DNA from: Flagellimonas ochracea
Lineage (GTDB): Bacteria; Bacteroidota; Bacteroidia; Flavobacteriales; Flavobacteriaceae
NCBI RefSeq assembly: GCF_009903685.1
Contig: NZ_JAAABI010000002.1
Location: forward strand, 558,001 to 622,000
Direction of reading: 5' to 3'
DNA length: 64,000 nt
A program made the position numbers and the translations under genes. This document shows positions 38,485 to 47,806 of the stretch, piece after piece; position 1 is the first letter of the stretch, and each line of letters begins with the position of its first letter. Under the pieces are notes generated by a model. That model ran no database searches. It saw nothing but the letters and a program-made list of their open reading frames with translations, and had not been told where the DNA came from.

Positions 38485-39258
38485 ATGGAACGTAAACTGA
38501 ATATTGCGCTTATTCAAACCAAACTGCATTGGGAAGACCCAGATGCGAACAAAGCCATGTTTGAGGAAAAGATGGTCGACATATCATCGGATGTTGATCT
38601 TATTGTTCTTCCTGAAATGTTCTCCACAGGGTTTACCATGTTTCCAAATGGCCTTGGGCCATCAGAAGGTAAAAGAACGTTGGAATGGATGCAACAAATG
38701 GCTCTAAAAAAAGATACTGCAATACTGGGCAGCACAGTTTTCATGGAAGGCAACAAGAACTACAATCGCCTGTTTTTTGTTTATCCAAATGGAGAGTTCA
38801 AAAGCTATGATAAACGACACACCTTTACCTTGGCTGGAGAAAATAAGGTGTATGAGTCAGGCAGCGAAAAAGTGATTGTTGATTACGAAGGGTTTAAAAT
38901 TTGTCCTTTAATATGTTACGATCTTCGTTTCCCAGTATGGGCAAGAAATGTGGAGGACTACGATGTGCTTATCTATGTAGCAAATTGGCCAAAACCCAGA
39001 ATTGCTGCATGGGATGTGCTCTTAAAGGCAAGGGCGATTGAAAACATGTGCTATTGTGTTGGTGTGAACCGAACAGGATTGGATGAATCTGGATATCAAT
39101 ATCCTGGCCATTCAGCAGTTTACGATGCACTTGGAGGTCAATTGGTGTATTCGGAAAAAGAAGAAGTTCTGTATGCGCTGTTGGATAAGGAGAGCTTAGA
39201 AAAAACCCGAAATAAGCTCAGATTTCTTGACGACAGGGACGTATTTATTCTGAAATAA
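38485..39258 (+). CDS. Nitrilase-family omega-amidase (YafV type)
   Basis: The 257-residue cytosolic enzyme has the complete nitrilase triad: Glu44 in LPEMFSTGF, Lys110 in SYDKRHTF and Cys144 in LICYDLRFP. These match the YafV/Nit2 omega-amidases, which hydrolyse alpha-ketoglutaramate or alpha-ketosuccinamate to repair or recycle side-products of glutamine transamination. Start follows the ankyrin TGA with no gap, so translation is probably coupled. Its 3' end overlaps the Ig-like lipoprotein gene by 14 bases on the opposite strand. Substrate is inferred from family. Confidence 0.85.
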   Translation: MERKLNIALIQTKLHWEDPDANKAMFEEKMVDISSDVDLIVLPEMFSTGFTMFPNGLGPSEGKRTLEWMQQMALKKDTAILGSTVFMEGNKNYNRLFFVYPNGEFKSYDKRHTFTLAGENKVYESGSEKVIVDYEGFKICPLICYDLRFPVWARNVEDYDVLIYVANWPKPRIAAWDVLLKARAIENMCYCVGVNRTGLDESGYQYPGHSAVYDALGGQLVYSEKEEVLYALLDKESLEKTRNKLRFLDDRDVFILK

Positions 39259-40861
39259 TAAAATTCTGCTCCAATTCCCAATTGGCCCGAACATCAATAA
39301 CATCTGGATAATAACTCACCTTCTCAGGTTGCATCTTTTTAAGATAGTTACCCGTATCCCATTTACCATTGCCATTGCCGTCAAAAATAACCCGAACTAT
39401 ATACTTGCCTGGATCTAGGTTATTAAACTCAAAAATTTGTGGTTCGGAGGTCACCTGTTCTCTTTTTACCTCACCCCGTTCATTGGTCAGTTGTATGATA
39501 AGGGGATATTTAACTGCTCCACCCAGGGTCAATCTCAAGTTTCCATAATCGGCATAACTGCCAATGGAAAGATTGTAATTCAACGAATCGTTTTGAATAC
39601 CAAAGAAGTCAGTAATGGCCCCGGGCAACAAATACATCGAATAACTTAGGTTGGGCTGCACATCAAACTCAAAATCTATCTTGTTGCCCAAGCTATCTAA
39701 GCTATACATATAGGGTGCCACCAATGAATCAAGGAAAAATCCAATTTTTGTGGTATCCACATCGGCAATGGGAGTATTGGCCAACAAGCTAAACTCATCT
39801 TCAAAATTGAATTTCCCATTTTTGGAAGGGCTTATTTGCAGCGAATCCAAGGGAAGTTTTCGCGTCTTAACGGTAAATGTATCCACTACATCTAAAACCG
39901 TGTTGGTCACTGTAAATATAATACTGTCCAAATCCGTCGGAGTTAACCAATAATTCAAAGTGTCTGTTTCCCTATCTTTCAGGATTACGGTCTTTACCGA
40001 ATCTGGCAATTCTGTCAAAGTTTTAATTTGAATATCCTTGTCATTGCCCTGATACCCAAAAATGATATGGTTTTTGGCCACGTAACTGGGAACAGAAACA
40101 CTATAATCTGGAAGTTCTTGAAAAAGGGTCAACAGATAAACCGAATCTGTGGGCAAGGATATGGTATCCTTCAAAAACCCGATTTTATCCTGCCTTTGGT
40201 CAAATAAGTTGTTTTTATTTACGTCTTTTATAGCGACAAGCGCATAGTTACCCGCTTTTAGATTCTTCAGGTTGAAAAAAGGTACACTGTCCAGGGTATT
40301 GGCAATATACAAAGGAGGAGTTTTATATATCGTGGAATCCGCATAAGCAGTATCCATTTCGTACAACATTACACTGATAAACTGATCAGCGGTTCGGTTA
40401 AAGGCATCTTTCACTGCTCCTGAAAGGGAGAGAGAATCAATATAGGACCCAGTAGAAAAAACGTAGGTTAAAAAACTAGTTGGGTTTCCTTCATTATTAT
40501 CGGTAATGCTCTGTCCAAAATTTAGGGTGTAGGTCGTATTTTCCTTTAAAGTATCCTTAATAATGATTTCCACATACTTGCTTGCACCGCCCTGTGGCTT
40601 AACTTCTGGAGGATATTTAAGTGGAGGAGATACAATAAGCTGGTTCTGAACATCTTGAAGTTTTATGAGCTCATCAAAGTACAAGCGAATCTTTTCAGCC
40701 TTAAAGTCTGTGGTAAAATTTTCGGGCTCAGCACGAACCAATTCGGGTGGGGTAACATCTTTCGGCCCCCCTGTCGGATTGCCTCTTTTGGCACACTGCC
40801 AAAGTGCCAATCCCAAAAAGGCAACAAAAACCAAACTGAACAATTTCTTTAGGTAGGCCAT
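39245..40861 (-). CDS. Ig-like (Big_5) lipoprotein
   Basis: The 538-residue product begins with a signal ending ALWQC (Cys23) followed by a basic KRGNPTGG linker and DVTPPELVRAEPENFTTDF, the start of a bacterial Ig-like Big_5 domain, with the typical FDELIKL segment. Further beta domains follow, including DVNKNNLFDQRQDK and GNGNGKWDTGNYL, both with calcium-loop-like spacing. Many Flavobacteriaceae encode such a protein near comF; the role is unknown, possibly surface structure. The gene is one of several convergent overlaps in the window. Confidence 0.7.
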   Translation of the reverse strand: MAYLKKLFSLVFVAFLGLALWQCAKRGNPTGGPKDVTPPELVRAEPENFTTDFKAEKIRLYFDELIKLQDVQNQLIVSPPLKYPPEVKPQGGASKYVEIIIKDTLKENTTYTLNFGQSITDNNEGNPTSFLTYVFSTGSYIDSLSLSGAVKDAFNRTADQFISVMLYEMDTAYADSTIYKTPPLYIANTLDSVPFFNLKNLKAGNYALVAIKDVNKNNLFDQRQDKIGFLKDTISLPTDSVYLLTLFQELPDYSVSVPSYVAKNHIIFGYQGNDKDIQIKTLTELPDSVKTVILKDRETDTLNYWLTPTDLDSIIFTVTNTVLDVVDTFTVKTRKLPLDSLQISPSKNGKFNFEDEFSLLANTPIADVDTTKIGFFLDSLVAPYMYSLDSLGNKIDFEFDVQPNLSYSMYLLPGAITDFFGIQNDSLNYNLSIGSYADYGNLRLTLGGAVKYPLIIQLTNERGEVKREQVTSEPQIFEFNNLDPGKYIVRVIFDGNGNGKWDTGNYLKKMQPEKVSYYPDVIDVRANWELEQNFIISE

Positions 40862-40924
40862 GTATTACCAATGTGCAACAAAGAAACAATTAATTTGAAA
40901 AATTGAGCTCCCGATTCACAAATT

Positions 40925-41668
40925 TTAACCTTGCGGAACCATGGCAATGCTGAGCACCGATAAGGTAACGTTGTTCATCTCGAAAAGTGTTGATGAACAG
41001 GATTCTATGGTCGCCCCCGTTGTGATTACGTCATCTACCAAAAGCACATGCTTGAACGATTTATCTGCATCAGGGTTTAACTGAAAGGCATTCGCCGTGT
41101 TTTCCCAGCGAAGATGTCGGTCCTTCTTCGTCTGTGTCTTGGTGTTGACAACCCTTAAAAGCACGTCATCCCTAAACTCAGCACCTATGGATTCAGCAAC
41201 TTTTTGGGCAAACAGGGCCACTTGGTTATAGCCGCGCTTCTGTTCCTTTTTTCGATGTAAAGGAACAGGGATGACGACATCCACTGTTTTTAGGTTTTCA
41301 TCTTGTTCAAGGACTGCGCCACACCATTCACCAAAAAAAGCACCAATTTGCTCCTGATTTTTGTACTTTAACCAATGCAAAAGGTTTTTCACCGTCCCAT
41401 TTTTTGAAAAAAAAACGAAGGAAGCAGCCTTTTTTATTGGAATTCTACCATAAAATATGCGGTCAACCGCATTTTCATCGGAATAATTATGATCGGTGAG
41501 TGGCATTTCATGTCGACAAACGGTACAAAGTATGCGTTCTCCTCTGAATAATTGGGTATTACATCCAAAACACACCCTTGGCAATAGGATGTTGTTAATC
41601 ACGTTTAGTATCTTAGCCAACCTTTTTGGTTTCAAATCAAAAACGCGTAAGTAGTCTATCAACCCCAT
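40925..41668 (-). CDS. comF: ComF-family phosphoribosyltransferase-like protein
   Basis: The 247-residue protein has an N-terminal zinc ribbon (VCFGC and LCTVC, roughly residues 32-60) and a PRTase core with VIPVPLHRKKEQKRGYNQV and the VLLVDDVITTGATIESC PRPP motif. ComF proteins assist DNA uptake in competent bacteria and are also linked to primosome repair. Start choice: ATG at 41668 has its start codon overlapping the start codon of the divergent gene; a GTG at 41602 immediately before the zinc ribbon is a shorter alternative that suits other ComF proteins and would relieve the overlap. Confidence 0.85.
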   Translation of the reverse strand: MGLIDYLRVFDLKPKRLAKILNVINNILLPRVCFGCNTQLFRGERILCTVCRHEMPLTDHNYSDENAVDRIFYGRIPIKKAASFVFFSKNGTVKNLLHWLKYKNQEQIGAFFGEWCGAVLEQDENLKTVDVVIPVPLHRKKEQKRGYNQVALFAQKVAESIGAEFRDDVLLRVVNTKTQTKKDRHLRWENTANAFQLNPDADKSFKHVLLVDDVITTGATIESCSSTLFEMNNVTLSVLSIAMVPQG

Positions 41669-42563
41669 GAACCCCCAAGATAACAATTTCAACTATAAGA
41701 TTATTTTTGCGGCCCTTGTTGCCGTGATAGTTGGGATATTGATAGCCTTCTACTATAGCTATGCCCAATCCAATAACCAGATGCTCTTTTTAGAACAGGA
41801 AAAATCGTTGTTGGTCAAGGATCTTACTTTGATGAAAGCTGAGGTAGATCGCCTTTCGGGCTTAAACGAAGTCAATGAAATAGAGCTGCAGACCTCTAGA
41901 TTTCGTGTGGAACAATTGTTGGATTCTGTGGGGAGATTGAATTTTAGTATCACCAAACTCAAAGAAACGCGAAAGGAATTGCGCAAATTGGAGCTCAGGT
42001 TTGACAGTCTTAAGCTTAAAAACAACTTTTTGCGCTACAACAACAGCTTGCTGGCAAGCCGATATGAAGAAACTCAAAAGCAGTTGGACGAACTTCGGGG
42101 CAAGGCCAGTAGTTTGGAGAAAACCGAATCCCTTTTGAGGGAAACCAACAAGGAACTTGCGAGAGAACTTCGTATCAAGAGTTATCTCAAACTTCAGGAT
42201 GCCGAAGGCAGTGGATTCCGCCTACGAGCGGGCAGGCCCATAAAAACGAATAAAGCGTCAACCATTGAAAAATTGAGGGGCTGTGTCACCATTTTAAGTG
42301 ACCCAAATGAAGATGGTGAAGTAAAGGTGTTGTATTTACAGTTCTTGGACCCCAATATGACGGTAATTGAGGACAATGCTTCAACCATTTCTGTAAGTGG
42401 GAACACCTACAGCAAAAAAATGGAGATCATTTACACCGGAAAGGAAATCAGTGTATGCGATGCCATTACCGTACCCGAAGGCTCTTTGGGCGAGGGAATC
42501 TATACCCTCAATGTTTTTGAGGATGAAAGATTACTGGCCTCCACTGAATTTCAGTTGAAATAG
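41667..42563 (+). CDS. Membrane-anchored coiled-coil protein, unknown
   Basis: The 298-residue protein has a short cytosolic N-terminus, one transmembrane helix (about 11-32), a long coiled coil (about 35-155, rich in leucine heptads and Glu/Lys), then a C-terminal beta-rich region ending STEFQLK. This layout suits a scaffold or envelope tether. It has no recognised domain name. It is 36 bases upstream of glyS and divergent with comF. Confidence 0.5.
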   Translation: MNPQDNNFNYKIIFAALVAVIVGILIAFYYSYAQSNNQMLFLEQEKSLLVKDLTLMKAEVDRLSGLNEVNEIELQTSRFRVEQLLDSVGRLNFSITKLKETRKELRKLELRFDSLKLKNNFLRYNNSLLASRYEETQKQLDELRGKASSLEKTESLLRETNKELARELRIKSYLKLQDAEGSGFRLRAGRPIKTNKASTIEKLRGCVTILSDPNEDGEVKVLYLQFLDPNMTVIEDNASTISVSGNTYSKKMEIIYTGKEISVCDAITVPEGSLGEGIYTLNVFEDERLLASTEFQLK

Positions 42564-42587
42564 CGTATTTCTTTTAGGGTAAAATTC

Positions 42588-42595
42588 TATTTTTG
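42588..42595 (+). promoter_or_regulatory. -7 promoter element of glyS (leaderless candidate)
   Basis: TATTTTTG matches TAnnTTTG and ends five bases before the glyS ATG. With the transcription start usually a few bases after this box, the mRNA should begin at or next to the ATG. I see no convincing -33 TTG, so this is a moderate call. Confidence 0.4.
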
Positions 42596-42599
42596 CCCA

Positions 42600-44141
42600 A
42601 TGGCAAATCAGGAAGACATTTTCAAGAAGGTTATCTCCCATGCAAAGGAATACGGGTATGTGTTCCAATCCAGCGAGATTTATGACGGACTCAGCGCAGT
42701 TTACGATTACGGGCAAAATGGAGCCGAGTTAAAGAAAAATATTCGCGAATATTGGTGGAAGGCCATGGTGCAACTCAATGAGAACATCGTGGGCATTGAT
42801 GCGGCCATTTTTATGCATCCCACCACATGGAAGGCTTCCGGCCACGTTGATGCGTTTAATGACCCTCTGATTGACAATAAAGACTCCAAGAAAAGATACC
42901 GTGCCGATGTTTTGGTCGAAGACCATGTGGCCAAGATTGAAGCTAAGATTGAAAAAGAAATTAAAAAGGCTGCAAAACGTTTTGGTGACAGCTTTGATAA
43001 AGAACAGTTTTTATCTACGAACCAACGTGTGTTGGATTACCAGGCCAAAGCTGATGCAATTCTAAAACGTATGGGAAAATCCTTGGAAAATGAGGACTTG
43101 ACCGATGTAAAGGCCCTGATTGAGGAATTGGAAATCGCTTGCCCCTTATCGGGGTCCAAAAATTGGACGGATGTCAAGCAGTTCAACTTAATGTTTGGGA
43201 CCAAATTAGGAGCTTCGGCGGATACGGCCACGGACCTTTATCTTCGACCTGAAACCGCGCAAGGTATTTTTGTCAACTTCTTGAATGTGCAAAAAACCGG
43301 TAGGATGAAGATTCCCTTCGGAATCGCCCAAACGGGAAAAGCCTTTCGGAATGAAATCGTGGCAAGGCAGTTCATCTTTCGTATGCGCGAATTTGAACAG
43401 ATGGAAATGCAATATTTCATCAAACCGGGCACCCAAAAAGAGTGGTACGAAACATGGAAAGAGAAGCGGATGCAGTGGCATCTTTCCTTGGGTATGGGAG
43501 CTGACAACTATCGCTTCCACGACCATGAAAAATTAGCCCACTATGCCGATGCCGCTGCCGATATCGAGTTTAGATTTCCTTTTGGATTCAAGGAATTGGA
43601 AGGCATCCATTCCCGCACGGATTTCGATTTGGCCAATCATGAAAAATACTCGGGCAAGAAGTTGCAATACTTCGACCCAGAAGAAAACAAAAGCTATGTG
43701 CCCTATGTGTTGGAGACCTCTATAGGGTTGGACCGCATGTTTTTGGCGGTTTTCTCCAATTCATTGCAGGATGAAGAACTGGAAAATGGCAGCACCCGTA
43801 CCGTGCTGAAGCTTCCTGCCGTATTGGCACCCAACAAAGTGGCTGTTTTGCCATTACTAAAGCGTGATGGACTCCCAGAAATTGCAGAAAAATTGGTGGA
43901 CGAGTTGAAGTGGGACTTCAACGTGGATTATGATGAAAAAGATGCCGTGGGACGTCGTTATCGCCGTCAAGATGCTGCCGGGACTCCATTTTGTGTCACC
44001 ATCGACCATCAAACCTTGGAAGATGATACCGTGACCATCCGTCATCGCGATACCATGGAACAGAAGCGGGTGAAACTAGCTGAGGTGAAAGAAATCATCC
44101 ACAAAGAAGTGGATATGCGCTACTGGTTACAGAAACTTTAG
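42600..44141 (+). CDS. glyS: Glycyl-tRNA synthetase, eukaryote-like homodimeric type
   Basis: The 513-residue class II synthetase charges tRNA-Gly. AYDYG-like AVYDYGQNGAELKKN (about 33-47), RPETAQGIFVNF (motif 2 region, about 217-228), FRNEIVARQFIFRMREFEQMEMQ is the following conserved block, and the motif 3 region ETSIGLDRMFLAV ends the active site. It lies tail-to-tail with fhs, sharing TTAG so the stop codons overlap. Glycine charging and one-carbon metabolism are biochemically linked, but the arrangement does not prove co-regulation. Confidence 0.95.
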   Translation: MANQEDIFKKVISHAKEYGYVFQSSEIYDGLSAVYDYGQNGAELKKNIREYWWKAMVQLNENIVGIDAAIFMHPTTWKASGHVDAFNDPLIDNKDSKKRYRADVLVEDHVAKIEAKIEKEIKKAAKRFGDSFDKEQFLSTNQRVLDYQAKADAILKRMGKSLENEDLTDVKALIEELEIACPLSGSKNWTDVKQFNLMFGTKLGASADTATDLYLRPETAQGIFVNFLNVQKTGRMKIPFGIAQTGKAFRNEIVARQFIFRMREFEQMEMQYFIKPGTQKEWYETWKEKRMQWHLSLGMGADNYRFHDHEKLAHYADAAADIEFRFPFGFKELEGIHSRTDFDLANHEKYSGKKLQYFDPEENKSYVPYVLETSIGLDRMFLAVFSNSLQDEELENGSTRTVLKLPAVLAPNKVAVLPLLKRDGLPEIAEKLVDELKWDFNVDYDEKDAVGRRYRRQDAAGTPFCVTIDHQTLEDDTVTIRHRDTMEQKRVKLAEVKEIIHKEVDMRYWLQKL

Positions 44142-45805
44142 AACAATCCTATAATCTCCCCATCATCATTAATGTCGATGCCCTCGGATGCCGGATGCGC
44201 AGGTAAGCCGGGCATGCGCATAATATCCCCCGTTATGGGAATCAAGAAACCAGCACCGACTGCGATTTCAATTTCTCGCACAGTAATAATGAAATCTTTA
44301 GGTCTGCCCAATAGTTTTGGATTGTCTGACAGCGACTTTTGGGTTTTTGCGATACAAACCGGTAGATGTTCCAAGCCCAAATTGGCAATCTTGCGCAAAT
44401 GGGCCTTGGCCTTGGCCGTGTAATCTACGTGTTCCGCCCCATAGATTTCCTTAGCAATGGTCTCAATTTTGTCCGTAACGTTGGATTCCCAATCGTAAAG
44501 CGGCTTAAAATCTGAGGCTTTGGAATCTATGATTTCAATTACTTTTTTTGCTAAATCGACAGCCCCTTCACCACCTTTGGCCCAAACTTCGGCCAAGGCT
44601 ACACGCACTCCTTTGGAATTTGCCAATTCTTTGATGACTTCAACTTCTTCATCGGTATCCGTGTTAAACTTGTTGATGGCAATCACTGGAACCACATGGA
44701 ACTTGGCAATGTTCTCCAGATGTTTTTCCAAATTGGGTAGGCCTTTTTTCAAGGCTTCCACGTTGGGTTCGGTCAAGGATTTTAAATCAGCACCACCGTG
44801 ATATTTCAGTGCACGTATTGTAGTGGTGAGGACAACAGCCTTGGGTTTTAATCCCGCACTCTGGCATTTGATGTCAAAGAACTTTTCCGCCCCCAAATCA
44901 AAGCCAAAACCGGCTTCGGTCACCGTATATTCCGAATGGGTCATGCCCATCAAAGTAGCCAGTACGGTATTAGTGCCTTGGGCAATGTTGGCAAAAGGCC
45001 CTCCATGGATAATCGCCGGATTGCCTTCAATGGTCTGCACCAAATTGGGTTTTATGGCATCCTTCAACAAAGCGGCCATGGCGCCTTCTACTTTTAAGTC
45101 TTTGGCATAAATGGGGTTTTTATCAAAGGTATATCCCACAAAAATGTCCCCTAAACGCTTTTTAAGGTCCGTCAAGCTTTCTGCTAGACAAAGAATCGCC
45201 ATGATTTCCGACGCTGCTGTAATGTCAAAACCCGTTTCCCGGGGCACCCCGGATGTGGTCCCGCCCAAACCCACGATGACATGGCGCAGCGAACGGTCGT
45301 TCATGTCCATCACCCGTTTCCAACCGATGGTCCGGGGGTCGAGCATCAAAGAATTGGTTTTGCTTTGGATATTGTTATCAATAACTGCGGACAACAGGTT
45401 GTGCGCTTTTTCAATGGCCGCAAAATCCCCGGTAAAATGCAGGTTGATGTCCTCCATGGGCAACACTTGGGAATATCCTCCCCCCGTAGCGCCTCCTTTA
45501 ATGCCAAAAACAGGACCCAAAGAAGGTTCCCGAAGCACCACCGTAGTTTTTTTGCTCAAACGGTTCAGTCCTTCAGAAAGGCCGATGGACATGGTGGTTT
45601 TTCCTTCCCCAGCTGGAGTAGGGGAAATTGCCGAGACCAAAATCAGATTACTTTCAGCAGCTTTCTTTCGGTCTATGGCCGATAAAGGCAGTTTGGCTTT
45701 GTACTTGCCATACAGTTCAATGTCATCTGGGGAAATCCCAAACTTTTCGGAAATGTTTGAAATATGTTTTAACGTAATGCCTTTGGCGATCTGTTGGTCG
45801 GTCAT
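44138..45805 (-). CDS. fhs: Formate-tetrahydrofolate ligase
   Basis: The 555-residue enzyme activates formate to 10-formyl-THF using ATP, giving one-carbon units for purines and initiator tRNA. The P-loop-like TPAGEGKTTMSIGLSEGLN (about 63-81), REPSLGPVFGIKGGATGGGY (about 93-112) and the GMTHSEYTVTEAGFGFDLGA block are family signatures. The start is ATG at 45805. The 3' end overlaps the glyS 3' end by four bases. Confidence 0.95.
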   Translation of the reverse strand: MTDQQIAKGITLKHISNISEKFGISPDDIELYGKYKAKLPLSAIDRKKAAESNLILVSAISPTPAGEGKTTMSIGLSEGLNRLSKKTTVVLREPSLGPVFGIKGGATGGGYSQVLPMEDINLHFTGDFAAIEKAHNLLSAVIDNNIQSKTNSLMLDPRTIGWKRVMDMNDRSLRHVIVGLGGTTSGVPRETGFDITAASEIMAILCLAESLTDLKKRLGDIFVGYTFDKNPIYAKDLKVEGAMAALLKDAIKPNLVQTIEGNPAIIHGGPFANIAQGTNTVLATLMGMTHSEYTVTEAGFGFDLGAEKFFDIKCQSAGLKPKAVVLTTTIRALKYHGGADLKSLTEPNVEALKKGLPNLEKHLENIAKFHVVPVIAINKFNTDTDEEVEVIKELANSKGVRVALAEVWAKGGEGAVDLAKKVIEIIDSKASDFKPLYDWESNVTDKIETIAKEIYGAEHVDYTAKAKAHLRKIANLGLEHLPVCIAKTQKSLSDNPKLLGRPKDFIITVREIEIAVGAGFLIPITGDIMRMPGLPAHPASEGIDINDDGEIIGLF

Positions 45806-45922
45806 AAAATAAAAATTTTCGAATCCAAATTGGAAATGCTAGAGAGTAGTTTTGCATTCACAAGATAAGACAATTGAATCATTTTTTTAGGTAGAAGAAG
45901 GTGCTTGGACAGCCATATCAAT

Positions 45923-46462
45923 TCACTCTTGAGCACGCACTCCTTTTTCAACATACCTCCAAATACCAGGATCATCGGGATCACCATATTTATTTTCTCC
46001 TTTCCATTCATACGAACTGAAATCGTCACTAAAAATCATTTCACCAAATCGCTCATGGTATTCTTCGGAACTGGGGTCCGGTGCATGCCTGATGGTCAAT
46101 TTTCGCGTTTCTGGATTCCAGTCCAACAAATCGAACTGGACCTTGTGCCAGTTGCTGAACATCGAAACCATTTCAAACTGCTGGGTTTTGTCATTTAGAT
46201 GGATAAACCAGCGGTAGGTCCGTTCCTTACCTGTGGACGAACGTGATGAGGCATCAATTTCAATAAAGGTGCTGTCCAGCGTATAGTTGGCGATACGGGT
46301 GCTTTCTTCCCACCAATTTCGATCCTTGATGTCCTCTCGCACCTGCCAAGTGCCGATAAGAAATTCTAAATCTTGAACACTTTTTTCTTGGGCGACCAAT
46401 CGAGCTGAGCAAAGCAAGATTAACAAGGTCAGCGATGTGGATTTAAAAAAACTGTTTATCAT
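45923..46462 (-). CDS. Exported DUF1579-like protein
   Basis: The 179-residue product has a signal peptide ending VAQ, then LEFLIGTWQV (about 33-42), the entry motif of DUF1579-like/lipocalin-type small-molecule-binding folds, with several tryptophans and beta strands after. It could bind a hydrophobic ligand, but no ligand residue is evident. Alone on the minus strand, 117 bases after the fhs promoter region. Confidence 0.55.
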   Translation of the reverse strand: MINSFFKSTSLTLLILLCSARLVAQEKSVQDLEFLIGTWQVREDIKDRNWWEESTRIANYTLDSTFIEIDASSRSSTGKERTYRWFIHLNDKTQQFEMVSMFSNWHKVQFDLLDWNPETRKLTIRHAPDPSSEEYHERFGEMIFSDDFSSYEWKGENKYGDPDDPGIWRYVEKGVRAQE

Positions 46463-46542
46463 GATGGTTGTAGTTTTTGAATTGATGAAAGTGATTGTTC
46501 TGACTAAGATACTACAAACCTTTGGAGTATATGGACGTGCTC

Positions 46543-47721
46543 CTATTCCGCCTTTTCATTAAAATAATCCCTTAAAACAACATTGGCACACCGCATGATA
46601 CCGTCCTTCGAAATGATGAGCGCTATAGCAAGACCTTCTTTGGTATGAAAGGTCTCCCATATTTTTGGAAGCCCTATAGCTTCGGCACGCTTACCATTGA
46701 TAAAAGCGATTAGGTCTCCCTTTTGTATTTGTGCATGATCGGCTGGGGAGTTTTTGTAAACATGCAACACCTCAATTCCTTTGTCGGTTTGTGCCAAAAG
46801 CATCCCGATTAAATCCCAACGAATGGGATTATCCTTTTTTGCATTGGGTTTTAAATGGATTTCTTTAGTAGCGTAATTGAACGCTATCGTAAATCTAGAG
46901 ATCAATTCCCCGCCGATTACCCCATCGAACGATGCATCATTGATGCCATCTTCTGCATGTCCTGCTATAATGTGATTGAATTCATTGCCAAGTAAATCAA
47001 ATCCGTCCAGTTTATACATTTTCCCTGAAGTACTTCCACCAAACCCGACTGCCAGTGACTCATAGGTATTGACATTGTTCTTTAGATAGCTACCAAAAAA
47101 AGATTCGTTCACGCCCAGACTCATCATACTGCCGGTGTCTATGAGCCAACTTCCTTCAATCGTTTGATCTTTATGGTGAAGACTACTTTTCACAATGGGC
47201 ATACCATCCACTAGGGAAAGTTTCTTTTTGTTTCCATCAATCTTGTAGGTATCGGGGGAGTAGAGGGACAGTAGTTTTTCAAAATAGTTTATTTCCATAG
47301 CGTATTTGGAGATAAAATCGGCACCCAAAATACCGGCGCACGGTCTACCGATATAATCGTTGAACCCACCTTCGGCAAGATTGGCGGAAGCTATGGTCAT
47401 TTCCGCGGAATGATTTCCCACCGAATAATTGAGGTTTTTGATGGTTCCAAGACGTACTTCTCCACCTGGTCGCTCCATAATCCTGACATTCTCAATGTTC
47501 AAGTTCAGGGCTTTTGCCACCTCTTCATCCAAAACACTGAACCCAGCACCGGTATCCAAAATCATAGTGTAGGAATGCCCATGAATCATAATGGGCATGA
47601 AAATAAGATTGAAGTCCGTTTCAATTTCGACCTTGGTCAAAAACGAAGGGTCATTTTGCGATTTTCCGGATGTGACCAGCCCTAAATAGGTGACGAGAAA
47701 GCATACTAGTATTTTTTTCAT
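46543..47721 (-). CDS. Retropepsin-like aspartyl protease with C-terminal PDZ domain
   Basis: The 392-residue exported protein has a signal peptide (TSGKSQ) and two DTG motifs, LDTGAGF (Asp56) and IDTGSMM (Asp195), within a tandem of pepsin-like halves, then a PDZ domain (about 305-375, KNSPADHAQIQKGDLIAFING). Two DTG halves in one chain allow a functional protease. The PDZ may bind substrate C-termini. An AraC-type regulator gene lies next to it on the same strand. Confidence 0.8.
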   Translation of the reverse strand: MKKILVCFLVTYLGLVTSGKSQNDPSFLTKVEIETDFNLIFMPIMIHGHSYTMILDTGAGFSVLDEEVAKALNLNIENVRIMERPGGEVRLGTIKNLNYSVGNHSAEMTIASANLAEGGFNDYIGRPCAGILGADFISKYAMEINYFEKLLSLYSPDTYKIDGNKKKLSLVDGMPIVKSSLHHKDQTIEGSWLIDTGSMMSLGVNESFFGSYLKNNVNTYESLAVGFGGSTSGKMYKLDGFDLLGNEFNHIIAGHAEDGINDASFDGVIGGELISRFTIAFNYATKEIHLKPNAKKDNPIRWDLIGMLLAQTDKGIEVLHVYKNSPADHAQIQKGDLIAFINGKRAEAIGLPKIWETFHTKEGLAIALIISKDGIMRCANVVLRDYFNEKAE

Positions 47722-47806
47722 TTGAGATTATTTTTCTGCAAATAAAAAGGGGTTTGGGCAGGAAGAAAAGAGTTTTTCCTTGCTGCCGATAGGATGGGAG
47801 TTTGTT

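Noticed and set aside
45111-45812. 233-codon open frame opposite fhs
   Set aside because: It is antisense to a highly conserved enzyme gene; its translation has no domain, and the fhs frame shows all family motifs.
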